Part shown: positions 11,483 through 23,500 of the stretch, in pieces
How positions within the stretch are numbered: the first letter of the stretch is position 1
Layout of the letters: every line of letters begins with the position of its first letter
From: Epiperipatus broadwayi
Taxonomy: Eukaryota > Onychophora > Udeonychophora > Euonychophora > Peripatidae
DNA: 64,000 bases
Reading direction: 5' to 3'
NCBI GenBank assembly: GCA_028023455.1
Contig: JAQFVV010000206.1
Location: 1,843,361 to 1,907,360 of the forward strand
Translations under genes and position numbers: made by a program
The notes under the pieces: generated by a model
Databases searched by the model: none
Told to the model about the DNA's origin: nothing
The model's input: the letters and a program-made list of their open reading frames with translations, nothing else

Positions 11483-12875
11483 GTAAATACTATTTTCAAT
11501 AATAACTGTTTTTTTTCTTATCGTATAACATTTCCTATGTTTACTTCTTAAAAGTATTGGAAAAGAAGGTAAAAACTAATTAGACAACTGTAAAATTGGT
11601 TGGTCACAGCTTTATGATTTTTCAGTACTTACTTTATCCTTTAATTAAAAATATTAATTACTCGTTTACTGACCAATTGTCAATAGTTAGATGTCCTGAA
11701 TATTCCAATTTTTCCCAGTCACATAATGCTGTGTGCCTCCACTAAGTCCTGTTTTTGATGTTTTACAATGGCAAAGCTTGCAATCTTTCTTACTCAGTGC
11801 TATGGTACTGAGTCTTTCCAGTATTACTCAATTTTAGGCTTAATATGTTAAAAGGATATGTGATTTCAGTTCTTATAAAGATATAAAATCTCTCACACTT
11901 CAAGTTGTGTCACTTTACAACAATCTTTTACAATTATCACATTGACGATAATCACATTACTAATCAGAATATCTGAAAGTTTTACATGCCAGCTAGTTAA
12001 TAACTGTTATTCATTTGCAGACCAATATTTAAATGATTATTTGGATTACTATGGTCCAGCTTTTCAACGAAAAAAACCATCATAGTTTGCTTTAAATTTT
12101 TCAACTGCTGTGTGTTTTATATGGAGAATGGGAGATTTTTTTTTGAGATATGTTCATCTTAGAGATCCAACCAGTAGCTAGATTGCAGATGCTCATAACC
12201 TAAAACTTATACTTAAAATCCAGACTAACTTACCAGAAAGCTCTTGTAACTATTGACTCATGCCCATCCAAATGTTTCTTAAATCTAAATAAGAAATATG
12301 GCTTTGATAAGAAAAATAAAAGCTTGTTGTGCACAATCATTAGAAAAAATGTCTCTTGAAAAATTTTAGAGGTAAAATCACTGTTGGGTTAATTAAATAT
12401 AATCTTTGAGTTTTACTTGTCAAATAATAACAGCTCAAGAGCCACCTAGCTGCTTAAAATGTAAGCAAATGAAATAATTGATATTGCTCGTATTAAATAA
12501 TCACAAATTAACATTACTGATGACTGCATAATTCATAATTTGAAAAACAGATTATGTCAATAAGTATGAAGATATAAAATTTGGTTTAGAAAAAAAAAAT
12601 TAAGATGAAAAGTATTAAAATGAAGTTTTGTCCCTTTTAGCATCTGTGGCAGAACTATATAAGCCTAATGTCATCTTCATAGAGGGAAAAACTTACCCAC
12701 TATTGAAAAGAAGAAAAATAAAATATATAAATTTAAGAAAACAATTAAGGATGGAACTTTTAAGATATATATATAGAATGATTCATTATGAAATAAAAGT
12801 TATTGTTAGTAATAGTCTCCTTTGTAAAATTGTATTTCATATTTGATAATTACCAGAAGATATATTTTTTATATT
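11483..12875. other. Intron, no gene seen
   Basis: AT-rich intron after exon B. The open frame at 12628-12846 has no protein likeness and is taken as chance. No RNA gene seen. Confidence 0.5.
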
Positions 12876-13828
12876 TTTCAAATTCATCTGACCTCAATGC
12901 ATCTTTCACCTTAGCTTAATCATATTACAGCCATCTATCATCCCAGAAGTCATGTTAATCTCCCTCAATATGGATAATTTTTGAAACAACCAGTTCATTT
13001 TTTTTCTCAAGTGAGTAAGACATACATAGTTTATATTGTAATTTTAAGTTGATATACACTATTTTTTTAATATAGTTTTAACTTCATGTAAACTTCTATT
13101 CCATCACAATTTTCTGAAACATATGACCAAAGACTTGTGAAAAGATACATAATCCTCAAGATGTGCATTTTATGCTGAACCAGCAGTTATCAGTTGACAC
13201 AGATCACAATCTCTTATACATATTTTCATCATTGGTTTAGGATTTTGTAGATAGCAAATTACTATAATTTGATTATAAGTGTCAAACTTTCTGAACTCAT
13301 AATTTTGCTACAAACAACTTTATAGAATTATATTAAGGATTATTACTGATCATTCATTAAACTAGAGATTATCTCTAATATAAATATACTCTTTAATTCT
13401 CAATTAATAATATGTATGTAGCATTATAGAGGCATCATCTCCTGATTTTCTGGCCCATGTTGATAGTTTTGATAACTTTCACTACACTACTCATCCAAGG
13501 CAAGGACAGATTTTATCCCATAATAATGCATTGTGAAGAGATTACCTTTCTTTGCACTGTAATATATTTTCAAATTTTATTCTTATCTCAATACATCTTT
13601 AAATTTATCTAATCATATCAATCATCTATCAGCCCAGAAATCAAACCAACCTCAATCATTCTGGGTGCATTTTTGAAATACCCATTTTATTTTATTTTTC
13701 TTCAAGTGAGTAAGACATATATAACTCATATTGGAATTTTAACTTTATTTACACTTTTTTTTGATATAGTTTTAAAATTCATATATATAATATGTATATA
13801 TTTTAAACATCTATTTCATTACAACTAT
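12876..13828 (+). repeat. Pair of diverged direct repeats, about 250 bp each
   Basis: The stretch about 12876-13110 recurs at about 13569-13828, same orientation, about 690 bp downstream. Shared marks include ATCTATCA(T/G)CCCAGAA, CAAGTGAGTAAGACATA and GATATAGTTTTAA, in the same order and spacing. Identity looks moderate, so this is either an old duplication or two copies of an interspersed repeat. No coding content. Confidence 0.65.
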
Positions 13829-14714
13829 TATTTTACCCTTCTTTATATTTAGCTTTCGTACATTTATCCTGATAAAACTATTATGATTATGTAATTAATC
13901 TAACTGGGGACCCTATCAAGGATTAGGGTACTATTGTCATAATTTTGTCGATGTTGTATCATTGTAATATTATCTTATAAGTGCATTCTTCAATTTTATC
14001 ACTTGGATTGAACCAAGAATCTTTTTTATTTAGCAGAAAGTTATTTAATTGCTGAGTCATTCTTCATCATATAATTAAGTTGAACAATAAATTAATGAAT
14101 GAATAAAAAAGGACTAGTTGGTTATATAGAATATCATAGGATTTAACTGTTGTGGTTTTAAAGTGATGAAAAATATATATAGATAAAAAATAAAATAGCT
14201 TTAAAGAGTCTACTGGACAGTGAAATACCAAGTGAAAGTGAAGACATTACTCAGCATGATTTTTAGCTACTAATTGATGTTTTATGTTTTCACATTTTTG
14301 TTTTATACTTAATTAAATATAATTAGATAACTTTTTATTACACAATAATAAAATGGCTAGATAGAATGGCTGTATGCATAACATGTTTAAAAAATTTTAC
14401 ACTTGCTGGAAATCCTCAACTAACGTTTAAAATCATTCATGTTTCAAGTGAACTGCCGCTCATAATAGATTGATAACTAACTATTATACATTTGAACTTT
14501 TTGTAAGTTGTTTTTAACTAATTTTTTTTAATGTCACTATAAATCAATGTGAATCATAATGCTTTTTGTTTATAACTATCTTCCAATAACTTAATTATAA
14601 CTGAAAGTTTATTAGGTATTTTATATAAATGCTCCAGATATAATAGTACTTCTAAGCTTTTCATTATGTTTATTAAAACTTTTAACATCTAAAATTATTT
14701 ATATATATATATAG
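13829..14714. other. Intron, no gene seen
   Basis: AT-rich intron ending in a short (TA)n run that forms the polypyrimidine-poor acceptor TATATATATATAG of exon C. Confidence 0.5.
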
Positions 14715-14815
14715 TCTTGCTGATGATCAAAATGTTAAGCTCATGTTTGAAGATTCTTGGAAATCAAGCTTTTATCATCGAGCGTTGGATAATGATTTCT
14801 TTACTTTTATGGCAG
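14715..14815 (+). CDS. CACNA2D: CACNA2D exon C
   Basis: The 101-bp exon lies between acceptor TATATATAG and donor GGCAG|GTATGT. It encodes SLADDQNVKLMFEDSWKSSF then YHRALDNDFFTFMA. The W-x-x-x-FYxRALDND-(F/Y) core is a hallmark of alpha2/delta proteins after the Cache domains. The exon ends with one base (G) of a codon that AT in the next exon completes as Asp. The following intron is 28.4 kb. Confidence 0.93.
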
Positions 14816-15268
14816 GTATGTTATTTTATTTTATTTTTTTTACTGATACATGAATCATTTGTTTAGATTTAGTATATCTAATCAAGAACAATTCTTTAAA
14901 TTTTTGTAGACTAGTTTGGCCTTTATCATCATTGTTCTGTATGTTAATTATTTATCTGATATTATTTTAATAGTAAATTGCATATTCATTTATTAAAATA
15001 TAATAATAAAATACAGAGCACTCTAAAGTATTGATACCTTGTTGCAATTTGGCTTAAATGTTGCTTGCTATTTTATTTTTATTTTAATAATTGATTATAA
15101 ATATTCTTTGAAGGATAGATGCGATTAAGTATTTCTAGTAAAATTTAAATAGCAGACAATCATTTTACTGGTGCATTTTGTTCATCATATGGCATCATGT
15201 TAAATCAGTTGAATGGCTTACTTTTTTCGCATGATGTCATAGTTGGTAAGCATAAGGCATTGGCAATT

Positions 15269-15700
15269 GATTGTCTAACTTATCTGAATTTAATTAGTAA
15301 CAGTTAATTTTGCTATTTTCAGTTTAACATTATGCATGTTTGAATTTTTTTCAACTCATGTTAATTGACTATAACCTTAAAATATTTAATATTTAAAACA
15401 TTTCACATTTTCAAGTTTAATCAGTCTTTAGTTTGGTATTCATAATAAAAGAGCTTTGTACATTATGTTGATAGGCTAGTAATATCTCAATTGATTCTTT
15501 ATAGTATGACATCATAAATGATTAAATGTAACTTACCAGTAAATTGATTGACTAGCTTATTTAATTATAAATTAATTTTATATTATTTCCAGTTTAGCAT
15601 TATACACATTTAGTTTGTAAACATGCCAATGTGTCATTATTTAATATCTAAGAATTACTATAAGTTAATGTTAACTTTTAGCAGTGTCTTTTTTGCATCA
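15269..15700 (+). repeat. Weak direct repeat, period about 272 bp
   Basis: The stretch from TTGATTGTCTAACTTAT (about 15269) is echoed from TTGATTGACTAGCTTAT (about 15541), including (A/T)TTTCAGTTTA(A/G)CATTAT. Divergence is high and the boundaries are uncertain. Confidence 0.4.
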
Positions 15701-16453
15701 TTGTAATTTGAATTTAAACTTGGTGACTTTATCTATATAAAAATTTTGTTAGCTTATTTGTTTGATTTTAATTCTAAATTAATTTTAAAATAATCACAAT
15801 GGTTTACCTCATTATTAAATGATAGTTTTGATAAAATATAATGTAAAATAGTGTTAAAGCACTAAACATCACATGATCACTATTTCTTATGCTAGCACAT
15901 TACTGTTATTAAAACAGGCAAAACTTTCCATACAGTAGTGCCACTTAGTACCAACCAGAGTAATCAATTGATGCCAGAAGGCTTGTACATAAAATCCCTA
16001 TCTAGTGCCTACTCATATAATATCCCCAGACTAGTTTCTGGCTTGTGGCCTTTGTCAGTGAAGAGCTTTGGATCTGAGAATACTGCACCTTAGGATCTAA
16101 TGCAATCCTCCAGCAGCCACCTTTTATCTTTTCTTAACTACAAAATTATGAGAATAAAATTGGAAATACAAATATATAGCTCAATAGCTTATATAGTCGT
16201 ATGGTCTGAACCCAGTTCAGTACCCATACATTTTGGTGTCTTTGCCTCTTTAACAACCATAGCCACCGCTATCCTATTAGGCAGGATTGGTGTTAAACCA
16301 CTAAACGTGATATGATCACTATTTCTTATGCTAGCACATTACTGTTTTTAAAACAAACAAAACTCTCCATACAGTAGTGCCACTCAGTGCCAACCAAAGT
16401 AATCAATGGATGCCAGAAGGCTTGTACATAAAATCTCTATCTAGTGCCTACTC

Positions 16454-16512
16454 ATCCAATATCCCCAGACTAGTTTCTGGCTTGTGGCCTTCATCAGTGA
16501 GGAGCTTTGGAT
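16454..16512 (-). ncRNA. Type I hammerhead-like ribozyme, R1 unit 2
   Basis: On the minus strand, in order: outer stem I ATCCAA, internal loop AGC, inner stem I TCCTCA, core CTGATGA (16491-16497), stem II AGGCC-ACA-AGCCA, core GAAA, stem III nucleotides CTA, cleavage triplet GTC, inner stem I TGGGGA, loop TA, outer stem I TTGGAT. All six inner and six outer stem I pairs form (one G-U). Stem II has a GGC/GCC helix with an A-A at its base, a weak point. Stem III is only A-U and C-G with a two-base loop, typical of hammerheads that act as dimers in Penelope-like elements and retrozymes. Confidence 0.75.
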
Positions 16513-16911
16513 CTGAGAGCACTGAACCTAGATCTTAGGATCTAATGAAATGCTCCAGCATCCACCTTTTATCTCTACTTAACTACAAAACTATGAGAAT
16601 AAAATTGAAAACACAATAATATTTTCAATCTAAGCTCAATAGCTTATATAGTCATATGGTTCTGAATCCAGTTCAGTACCCATACATTTTGGTACATTTT
16701 TGGTGGCTATGGTTGTTAAAGAGACAAAGACACCAAAATGTATGGGTACTAAACTGGGTTCAGACCCATATGATATATAAGCTATTGAGCTTAGATCGAA
16801 AATATTATTGTGTTTTCAATTTTATTCTCATAGTTTTGTAGTTAAGTAGAGATAAAAGGTGGCTGCTGGATGGTTGTATTAGATCCTAAGATCTAGGTGC
16901 AGTGCTCTTAG

Positions 16912-16970
16912 ATCCAAAGCTCCTCACTGATGAAGGCCACAAGCCAGAAACTAGTCTGGAGATATTGGAT
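16912..16970 (+). ncRNA. Type I hammerhead-like ribozyme, R1 unit 3
   Basis: Same layout as the unit 2 copy, on plus: ATCCAA (16912-16917), TCCTCA, CTGATGA (16927-16933), stem II 16934-16946, GAAA (16947-16950), GTC triplet at 16954-16956, TGGAGA and TTGGAT (16965-16970). One C-A mismatch appears in the inner stem I compared with unit 2. The outer stem is intact. Confidence 0.7.
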
Positions 16971-17530
16971 GAGTAGGCATTAGACAGGGATTTTATGCAC
17001 AAGCCTTCTGGCATCCATTGATTACTCTGGTTGGCACTGAGTGGCACTACGGTATGGAGAGTTTTGCCTGTTTTAATAACAGTAATGTACTAGCATAAGA
17101 AATAGTGATCATGTGATATTTAGTGGTTTAACACCAATCCTGCCTAATAGGATAGTGGTGGCTATGTTTGTTAAAGAGCCAAAGTCATCAAAATGTATAG
17201 GTACTGAACTGGGTTCAGACCCATATGACTATATAAACTAGTGAGCTTAGATTGAAAATATTATTGTGTTATCAATTTTATTCTCATAGTTTTGTAGTTA
17301 AGTAGAGATAAAAGGTGGCTGCTGGAGGGTTGCATTAGATCCTAAGATCTAGGTGCAGTACTCTCAGATCCAAAGCTCCTCACTGACAAACGCCATAAGC
17401 CAGAAACTAGTCTGGGAATATTGCATGAGTAGCCACTAGATAGGAATTTTATGCACAAGCCTTCTGGCATCCATTGATTACTCTGGTTGGCACTGAGTGG
17501 CACTACTGTGTGAAGAGTTTTGCCTGTAAA

Positions 17531-20500
17531 ATAGGGTATATATTTTTCTAACAAGCTTCATGTATCAAAATATTCTGTGATATTTTGTGGCAAAACTTTA
17601 AAACTAATTATTTTATATTCTTATGACAATGTAATAAAGTTAATGATATATGTATATTATGTTAGGAATATATTAATAGTGGTATCTAAATGATTTTATA
17701 TAAAAAAATAATAAAATATGTATTCATAAATTTATTTGTTGACATTTTATTTACTGCATACATTTGCAAAATACTATGTAAACATAAACAAACAAGATAC
17801 TAAATTATTATTAAAGTATTTGTGTGCATGTATATGGATTATATGTTTTGAGATAATTCAAAAACATTAAATGTCATGTATCTAATATATTATTTTAAAA
17901 TATTTAATTTATTTAAAATGGGTATTTAAAAATAATTGATTATAGTATATAAAATAGATAAATAAGAGAGAATGTCTATATTTTATTTAAAATATAATTT
18001 TATATGGTTTTTAATATATATTTTATATTTTTGATTTCTACATATATTTTTTATTATTATTTTAAAACATATTGTAATATTTACTTTATAAAATTTTTAA
18101 AAATATATTTTAACATCAGGGAATGCTGATATATTTAAAAAACTTTTATTGACTGGATATATAAATAAATTTAATTCTTAATAGGAAAAACTATGAAAGA
18201 GAGTAGTATTAGGGAATATCTAAGATAATGGCATAAGTATGACATTATGGAGAGAAAACTATTTAAGCCCCTGATCTTGGATTAGACTCTCTCTCATTTT
18301 TATCTCAATAGATAAGCATAATTGAATTAGTGTATGTATATAAATAAGTTTATTTAAAAGTTTAAAATGATAAAGATGGGTTAGAAAATATTACAAACTG
18401 TTGAGAAAATTTTACATCTTTTGAGAATCTAAATAATAACATCGGATATAAAAAAATCATCTCATTGTCATAAATACCAGATTTTAGTGCTACAGTATAA
18501 TTCATAGGAATGTATGGATAAAAATTTACAAATGCTGTTGTAACCTAAATAAAGCAGTATTAATGTTGTAAAATTTTAATTAGGAATACTTCATTTAAAA
18601 ATAAAAATGTCATCAAAATGGATATCTTTTGAATGCTAATAAGTTGGAATGTATCTGGATTTAAATATAATGTTCTTCAGAATATGTAAAGGATTTGAAC
18701 TATAAATAATTATTTTTTGTGTTTGTGTATTTATATAAAATGTAAATCACAAAATTTTTTGCATATATAATAAATATTATTTTTGCTGGAGTTATACTTG
18801 ATGGACATTCCATGTGAATATAAAAATAGGATTTATCAGGTATATTTTTATATAATCTTTATTTATTTATTTTTAGAATGCACATGTTTGTTTTATAAGA
18901 AAAATGCATAATTATCCAAAAGAAGGAGATTAAAGTTAATAGCAAACAAAATAAAAATAATATATTTCTTAATGATAATTTTAGTTTATTTAAATAAAGG
19001 TATGTTTATTTATTTTCTTCAATTATATTTAAAAAAAATAGATTTTCATATATAAATATATATGGATGGCAGTGATGAAAATGTATATTTAATAAATAAT
19101 TATAATATATTTTATGTATGTAAATTAATAAGCTTATGCTTATTGTGATAAGAAAATAGTAAACAAATTGAACATACTCATTAAATTTTTAAAATATTTT
19201 TATTTATTTATTTGGTGATATTGATGGTAGTATATGAGTATATGTTTTACATTATGATTTTATTAGTGTATTCTTCACAACACATGACAGTTACATTTAT
19301 AAAGTAATATAATTATCAAACTTAATTCAGGAGTTAATGGAATATTTTATTTGCTTCTTAATTTTATCTTTTTTTATTGTTATTATTGTTTATATTAATA
19401 AATTCATATTTTATTAACCATGATACATTATCCTTTTCATAGTTCTAAATACCTATTGGCCAAGTGAATTAAAGTTCTAAACTTTTGATTGGTCAATTAC
19501 AGAATCAACAGTAAAAATATATTTGTCTTTTAATATTAGGTTCATTTTAGTTTCATTTGTAAAAGGCAAATTAATAATTTGTCAGATTATGAAAGTGAAC
19601 GAAGGTTTTTTCAAAAATAAATTTATATTTATAATTATAAAAATATTCTATAGTGGTGAACCTAAAAAGAATGTTCATACCCTACTAGAAAATGCTCCAT
19701 ATGTCATTGATTTCTTTTTCAATTTACACTCGTGAAAAAAAAAAAGAATTTTTATCAATAGCTTAACTATTTTTCTAAAATAATTATATTTTCAGCATAT
19801 TTTATCAAAATAATCTATAATATGTAAAAAAAAATACTATAAAACATTTATTTTCATTTTGAAAATCAAAACAACTTGGAGCAGTGAAAATTGTTGACAA
19901 GCGTTTCCTTTTCTTCAAAATGAGAAACAACCAATCAGAATCTTCAAAAGTCCATCTTTTCCCATTGTTAAAACTTTAAGTTCAAATATTATTGATTTTT
20001 TACTTGTAAAATAATTCTAGAGAGGGAAGCATCTTATGGTATGTTTTAAGCTTTAAAATGAGTGTAAATTCGCTACGATAACGTAAAAATTACCATTTTT
20101 TAAAGCCGATTTAATTAAAATCAAACCTATAAACTTTGCAAGTCTCTATATTTTTTTGTATTCTTCATATATTATAATATTAGCTAGCCCCAATATTAAA
20201 TAAGTCTGAACAAGATCTATTTATCAAAAATTAAATACTATTACATTTGATTACTTTTAAGCATGAGACTTTATTGATAATAATTTTTTTATTCTATTAC
20301 ATTATGTATATTCAAGAACATGAATAAATTTGAAATAATTAACAGAAGACAAAGTTTTAATTTAATGCAAGCAGTAAATATTAAAAACATTATAAAATAT
20401 TATAATTCATTTTTCAAATATAAAATAATATGATATAACTCTATATATTAATATATTATAATAATCTGAATTAAAATAACGGTAAGTAGTAACAATTATC

Positions 20501-23500
20501 ATTGATGATGATCAAGTGAAGAACATAACATTTTTTTAAAGATTAAAACTGCGTGTATCATATTACAATATGCATATCTCTTTATTGTATTCAAATTATA
20601 CATCTGAGATCCACATTTTTATCTTTTTTATCGTAATTCTCAATTTAAGATGTGTCTTGATGCCATAATCTTTTCATTATATTCATTCAGCTGTAATAAA
20701 ATATATACTGTTTTATCATTCTTGATAATTTGATTATCTTCAAAAACTATTGTTCCAAGAATATATAATTCTATAATTTTTATATTTTTATTTTGAAATC
20801 TGATAGAGTAGGACGCTCAGATATCAAAATCCTTTGATCATAATTCAATTCTGCCATTTTTGAAATTCAAACTTTATGTGAAATTTCGCATGTATTCTTG
20901 AACAATATTTTTTTTATTATTGTTGTTGTTATTATTTCTTAATATATTATGATCTTGGACTTTTTTATAATTATTTCTTGTTATCTCTATTCTCTTAATC
21001 ATAGTTCTGTTTCCCAGTATTATAGTTTGAAAAGCTTTTTTTTATTTGGGCAGCATATTATGTTTCTGAGGTTTGTTCAACATATTTAGTGTGCATAGTT
21101 TTGCAATTGTCGATAGCCGTTTATTCAGGAATTTTCCATTCGCAAATACATTTAATTAATAATATAATGTTTGTATTTTTATTATATAAAAAAAAAAGTC
21201 TTTAAAATATTGGCATTTAATGTTAAAACTTTACTTCTTTTGATTAATGTGGTTTTGATTGTTTCATCATAAAAATTGTAGACAGAATGATGCCAAAAAA
21301 ATAAATTGTTACTTTATCATTTAACTCATCCTAGAAATTACAATATGAAAAATAAATACTATTTAAAAACCTTTTTTTTTTTAAAGAAAAAAATGTTATT
21401 TCCATTTAAAAAAAAGATACTTATGATATTTCACAGCAGGACTAATATTAAATCATCTTTATAAAATTATTTTTATTTTTCAATTTTAAAATCTTTACTG
21501 TGGTTTAAATTTGAGGATGGCTTAAATTTGAAATAATACTGTATTGAATCTTCTATGTAATGTCTAAGTGTATCTTTTCAAAATGAGTGCATATTCCAAA
21601 TCCAGTTGGGAACCTAAGCTAAATTGGATATTTTGTATCAATTATATCTACAATGTTCTATTCATCATTCACAGTAGAACTATGTCTCATGGTTATAATC
21701 TATGTGTACAAAGCAAATTAATTCAATTTGTTATATATAATCAAAATGTCTTGTCTTGACTAAAAAATAAAAATGCACTGCCAGATTTTAATAAATTGAA
21801 CAAATGTAAAATCAGAATAGAAAATTAGATTTAATAAATAAGAAGAAGAAAAGAAGAAGAAGCAGGAACTCTTGGCATTCTTTCTTCTAATTAAATTAAA
21901 TTGTATTATAATATATAATTGGCTGCAATTTCGTTTATGCTAAAATAATGTTTCATTATTGAAAAACTTAAAAATAATAAAGTGCAAAAGAACAAGAATG
22001 TGTATAGGTGAAGAAAAATACAATGTATAAAAATAGAATGTGTGTTAGATAAATAAATCTAGAGAAATCAGACTGTCCAGCATAAGCATTTCATTTGCTT
22101 AAATTTGTCAGAATGTAAAACTTATTTTTACTTTTACTAATGTAAGAAATCAACAAGCATATTTGAGAAACTCTGATAATTAGTCACTGGTTTTTAAAAT
22201 ATTATAAACTTTTTCTATATATGTGAATAAATATATCCAGAAATAAATACACAAGTAACTAAACATTGGGGAATAATGTTGGCTTCTCTGGCTATCCTGA
22301 TATGGCATAACATTTTACATATATTTAATAACTACTATCTAACATCAATCATTAAGTATATGGAGGGAGTTTCTGCTCTATCTATTGTGAGATTCCCCTT
22401 TTTATTATGGTCTGCTTAAGAAAAAAGTCACATATTCATATGATTATTTACTTTATTACTTATTTAAGAGATATCTAATAAATGAAGCCCTGTGAACATA
22501 CTATTCTAAATACTATTTAAAAGTTAAGGTCAAAGAAATAGCCAAAATATATTTAAATTAATTAGACGATCAGATTTCAAGTGAGCCTTTTATGCAAACA
22601 TATATATATATAAAATGATGCCAGGGAGATGATTAATCTAATCTGAATGAAACATAGCCCAATCATTGGTCTCCATTTTGTAATGGACTATTGATTATAA
22701 TATGGGATGATAACATAAAAAACTTTACAATGTCTCAGTATTAAGACATCATCCACAATAATATAGATCTAGTCTAAATGTGAAATGTTATGTTATAAAA
22801 GCCCTAAAGTTGATTTGGCACTTTATAATAATTACCACATGTACATGATCATCATAGGCTAGCGTTGGGTAGCTACTTGTCACAATAATAATGGATTTTC
22901 TATCTCACTACCTCTCTACATTTGTTCAGTGAACATTTGTCATAAAGAAATGTCCTTAAGATTTATATTATTTATCATAAAGAAAAACATACATTAACAA
23001 ATAGTATCTTTGTTAGAACCTATGTAAAATTATCTAACTTAGTTATTGATCATACTAGGCAATAACAATGCTTACCATATATAATTTTTTAAGCTGTCCA
23101 CTACACTATCATAAGATACTAACAATCTCTATTAAAACTTAATTTATTCAGATTACATTTAAAATTAAATAAACCAAATGAGATCATTGCTTTAGACATC
23201 AACAAATCTATTTATGTTTCCAAAGTAAGCTATAATAAGCAGTGAAATCATATATCATTGCTCTAAACAATGATGCATGATTAAGACATCTACTTGATTG
23301 ATAATCGAATAATACTAAATTCAAATCAATAAACAACTAAATTTTGACAGACTTTACTAATCTAATATTATTTATAGTTAATGCAAATTTACTTTAATAT
23401 TTAATAACATTCTGTTTAAATCAACTAGTTCCTAAATAATTATAATTACATTTTGAGAATGCTTTCTAAACTATACAATATTTATAATGTTTAATGAAAT

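Larger units (their letters stand above)
15851..17530. mobile_element. R1 repeat array: two minus-strand units then two plus-strand units
   Basis: Unit 1 (15851-16289, sense on minus) and unit 2 (16290 to about 16711, minus) are direct tandem copies of about 440 bp. Units 3 (about 16712-17134) and 4 (about 17135-17530) are the same sequence on plus, so the array is a palindrome centred near 16710. In sense orientation each unit has GGTGGCTGCTGGA, then a hammerhead-like motif, then CATCCATTGATTACTCTGG and GGCACTGAGTGGCACTAC. Inner units 2 and 3 keep the CTGATGA core; outer units 1 and 4 both have CTGACAA. That pattern suggests a tandem dimer was duplicated in inverted orientation. Hammerheads in tandem and inverted terminal repeats are known for Penelope-like elements. 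Membership there is inference. Confidence 0.8.

Noticed and set aside
12628-12846. 72-codon open frame in intron B-C
   Set aside because: No recognised motif, low-complexity end, and it would break the phase between exons B and C, which join directly.
16100-16841. Open frames inside the R1 array
   Set aside because: Different units read in different frames and strands with no shared protein, so they are by-products of the repeat. The same applies to the R2 frames at 61162-61898.
17393-17427. Hammerhead in R1 units 1 and 4
   Set aside because: Both have CTGACAA in place of CTGATGA, which destroys the catalytic core; they are treated as decayed copies, not ribozymes.
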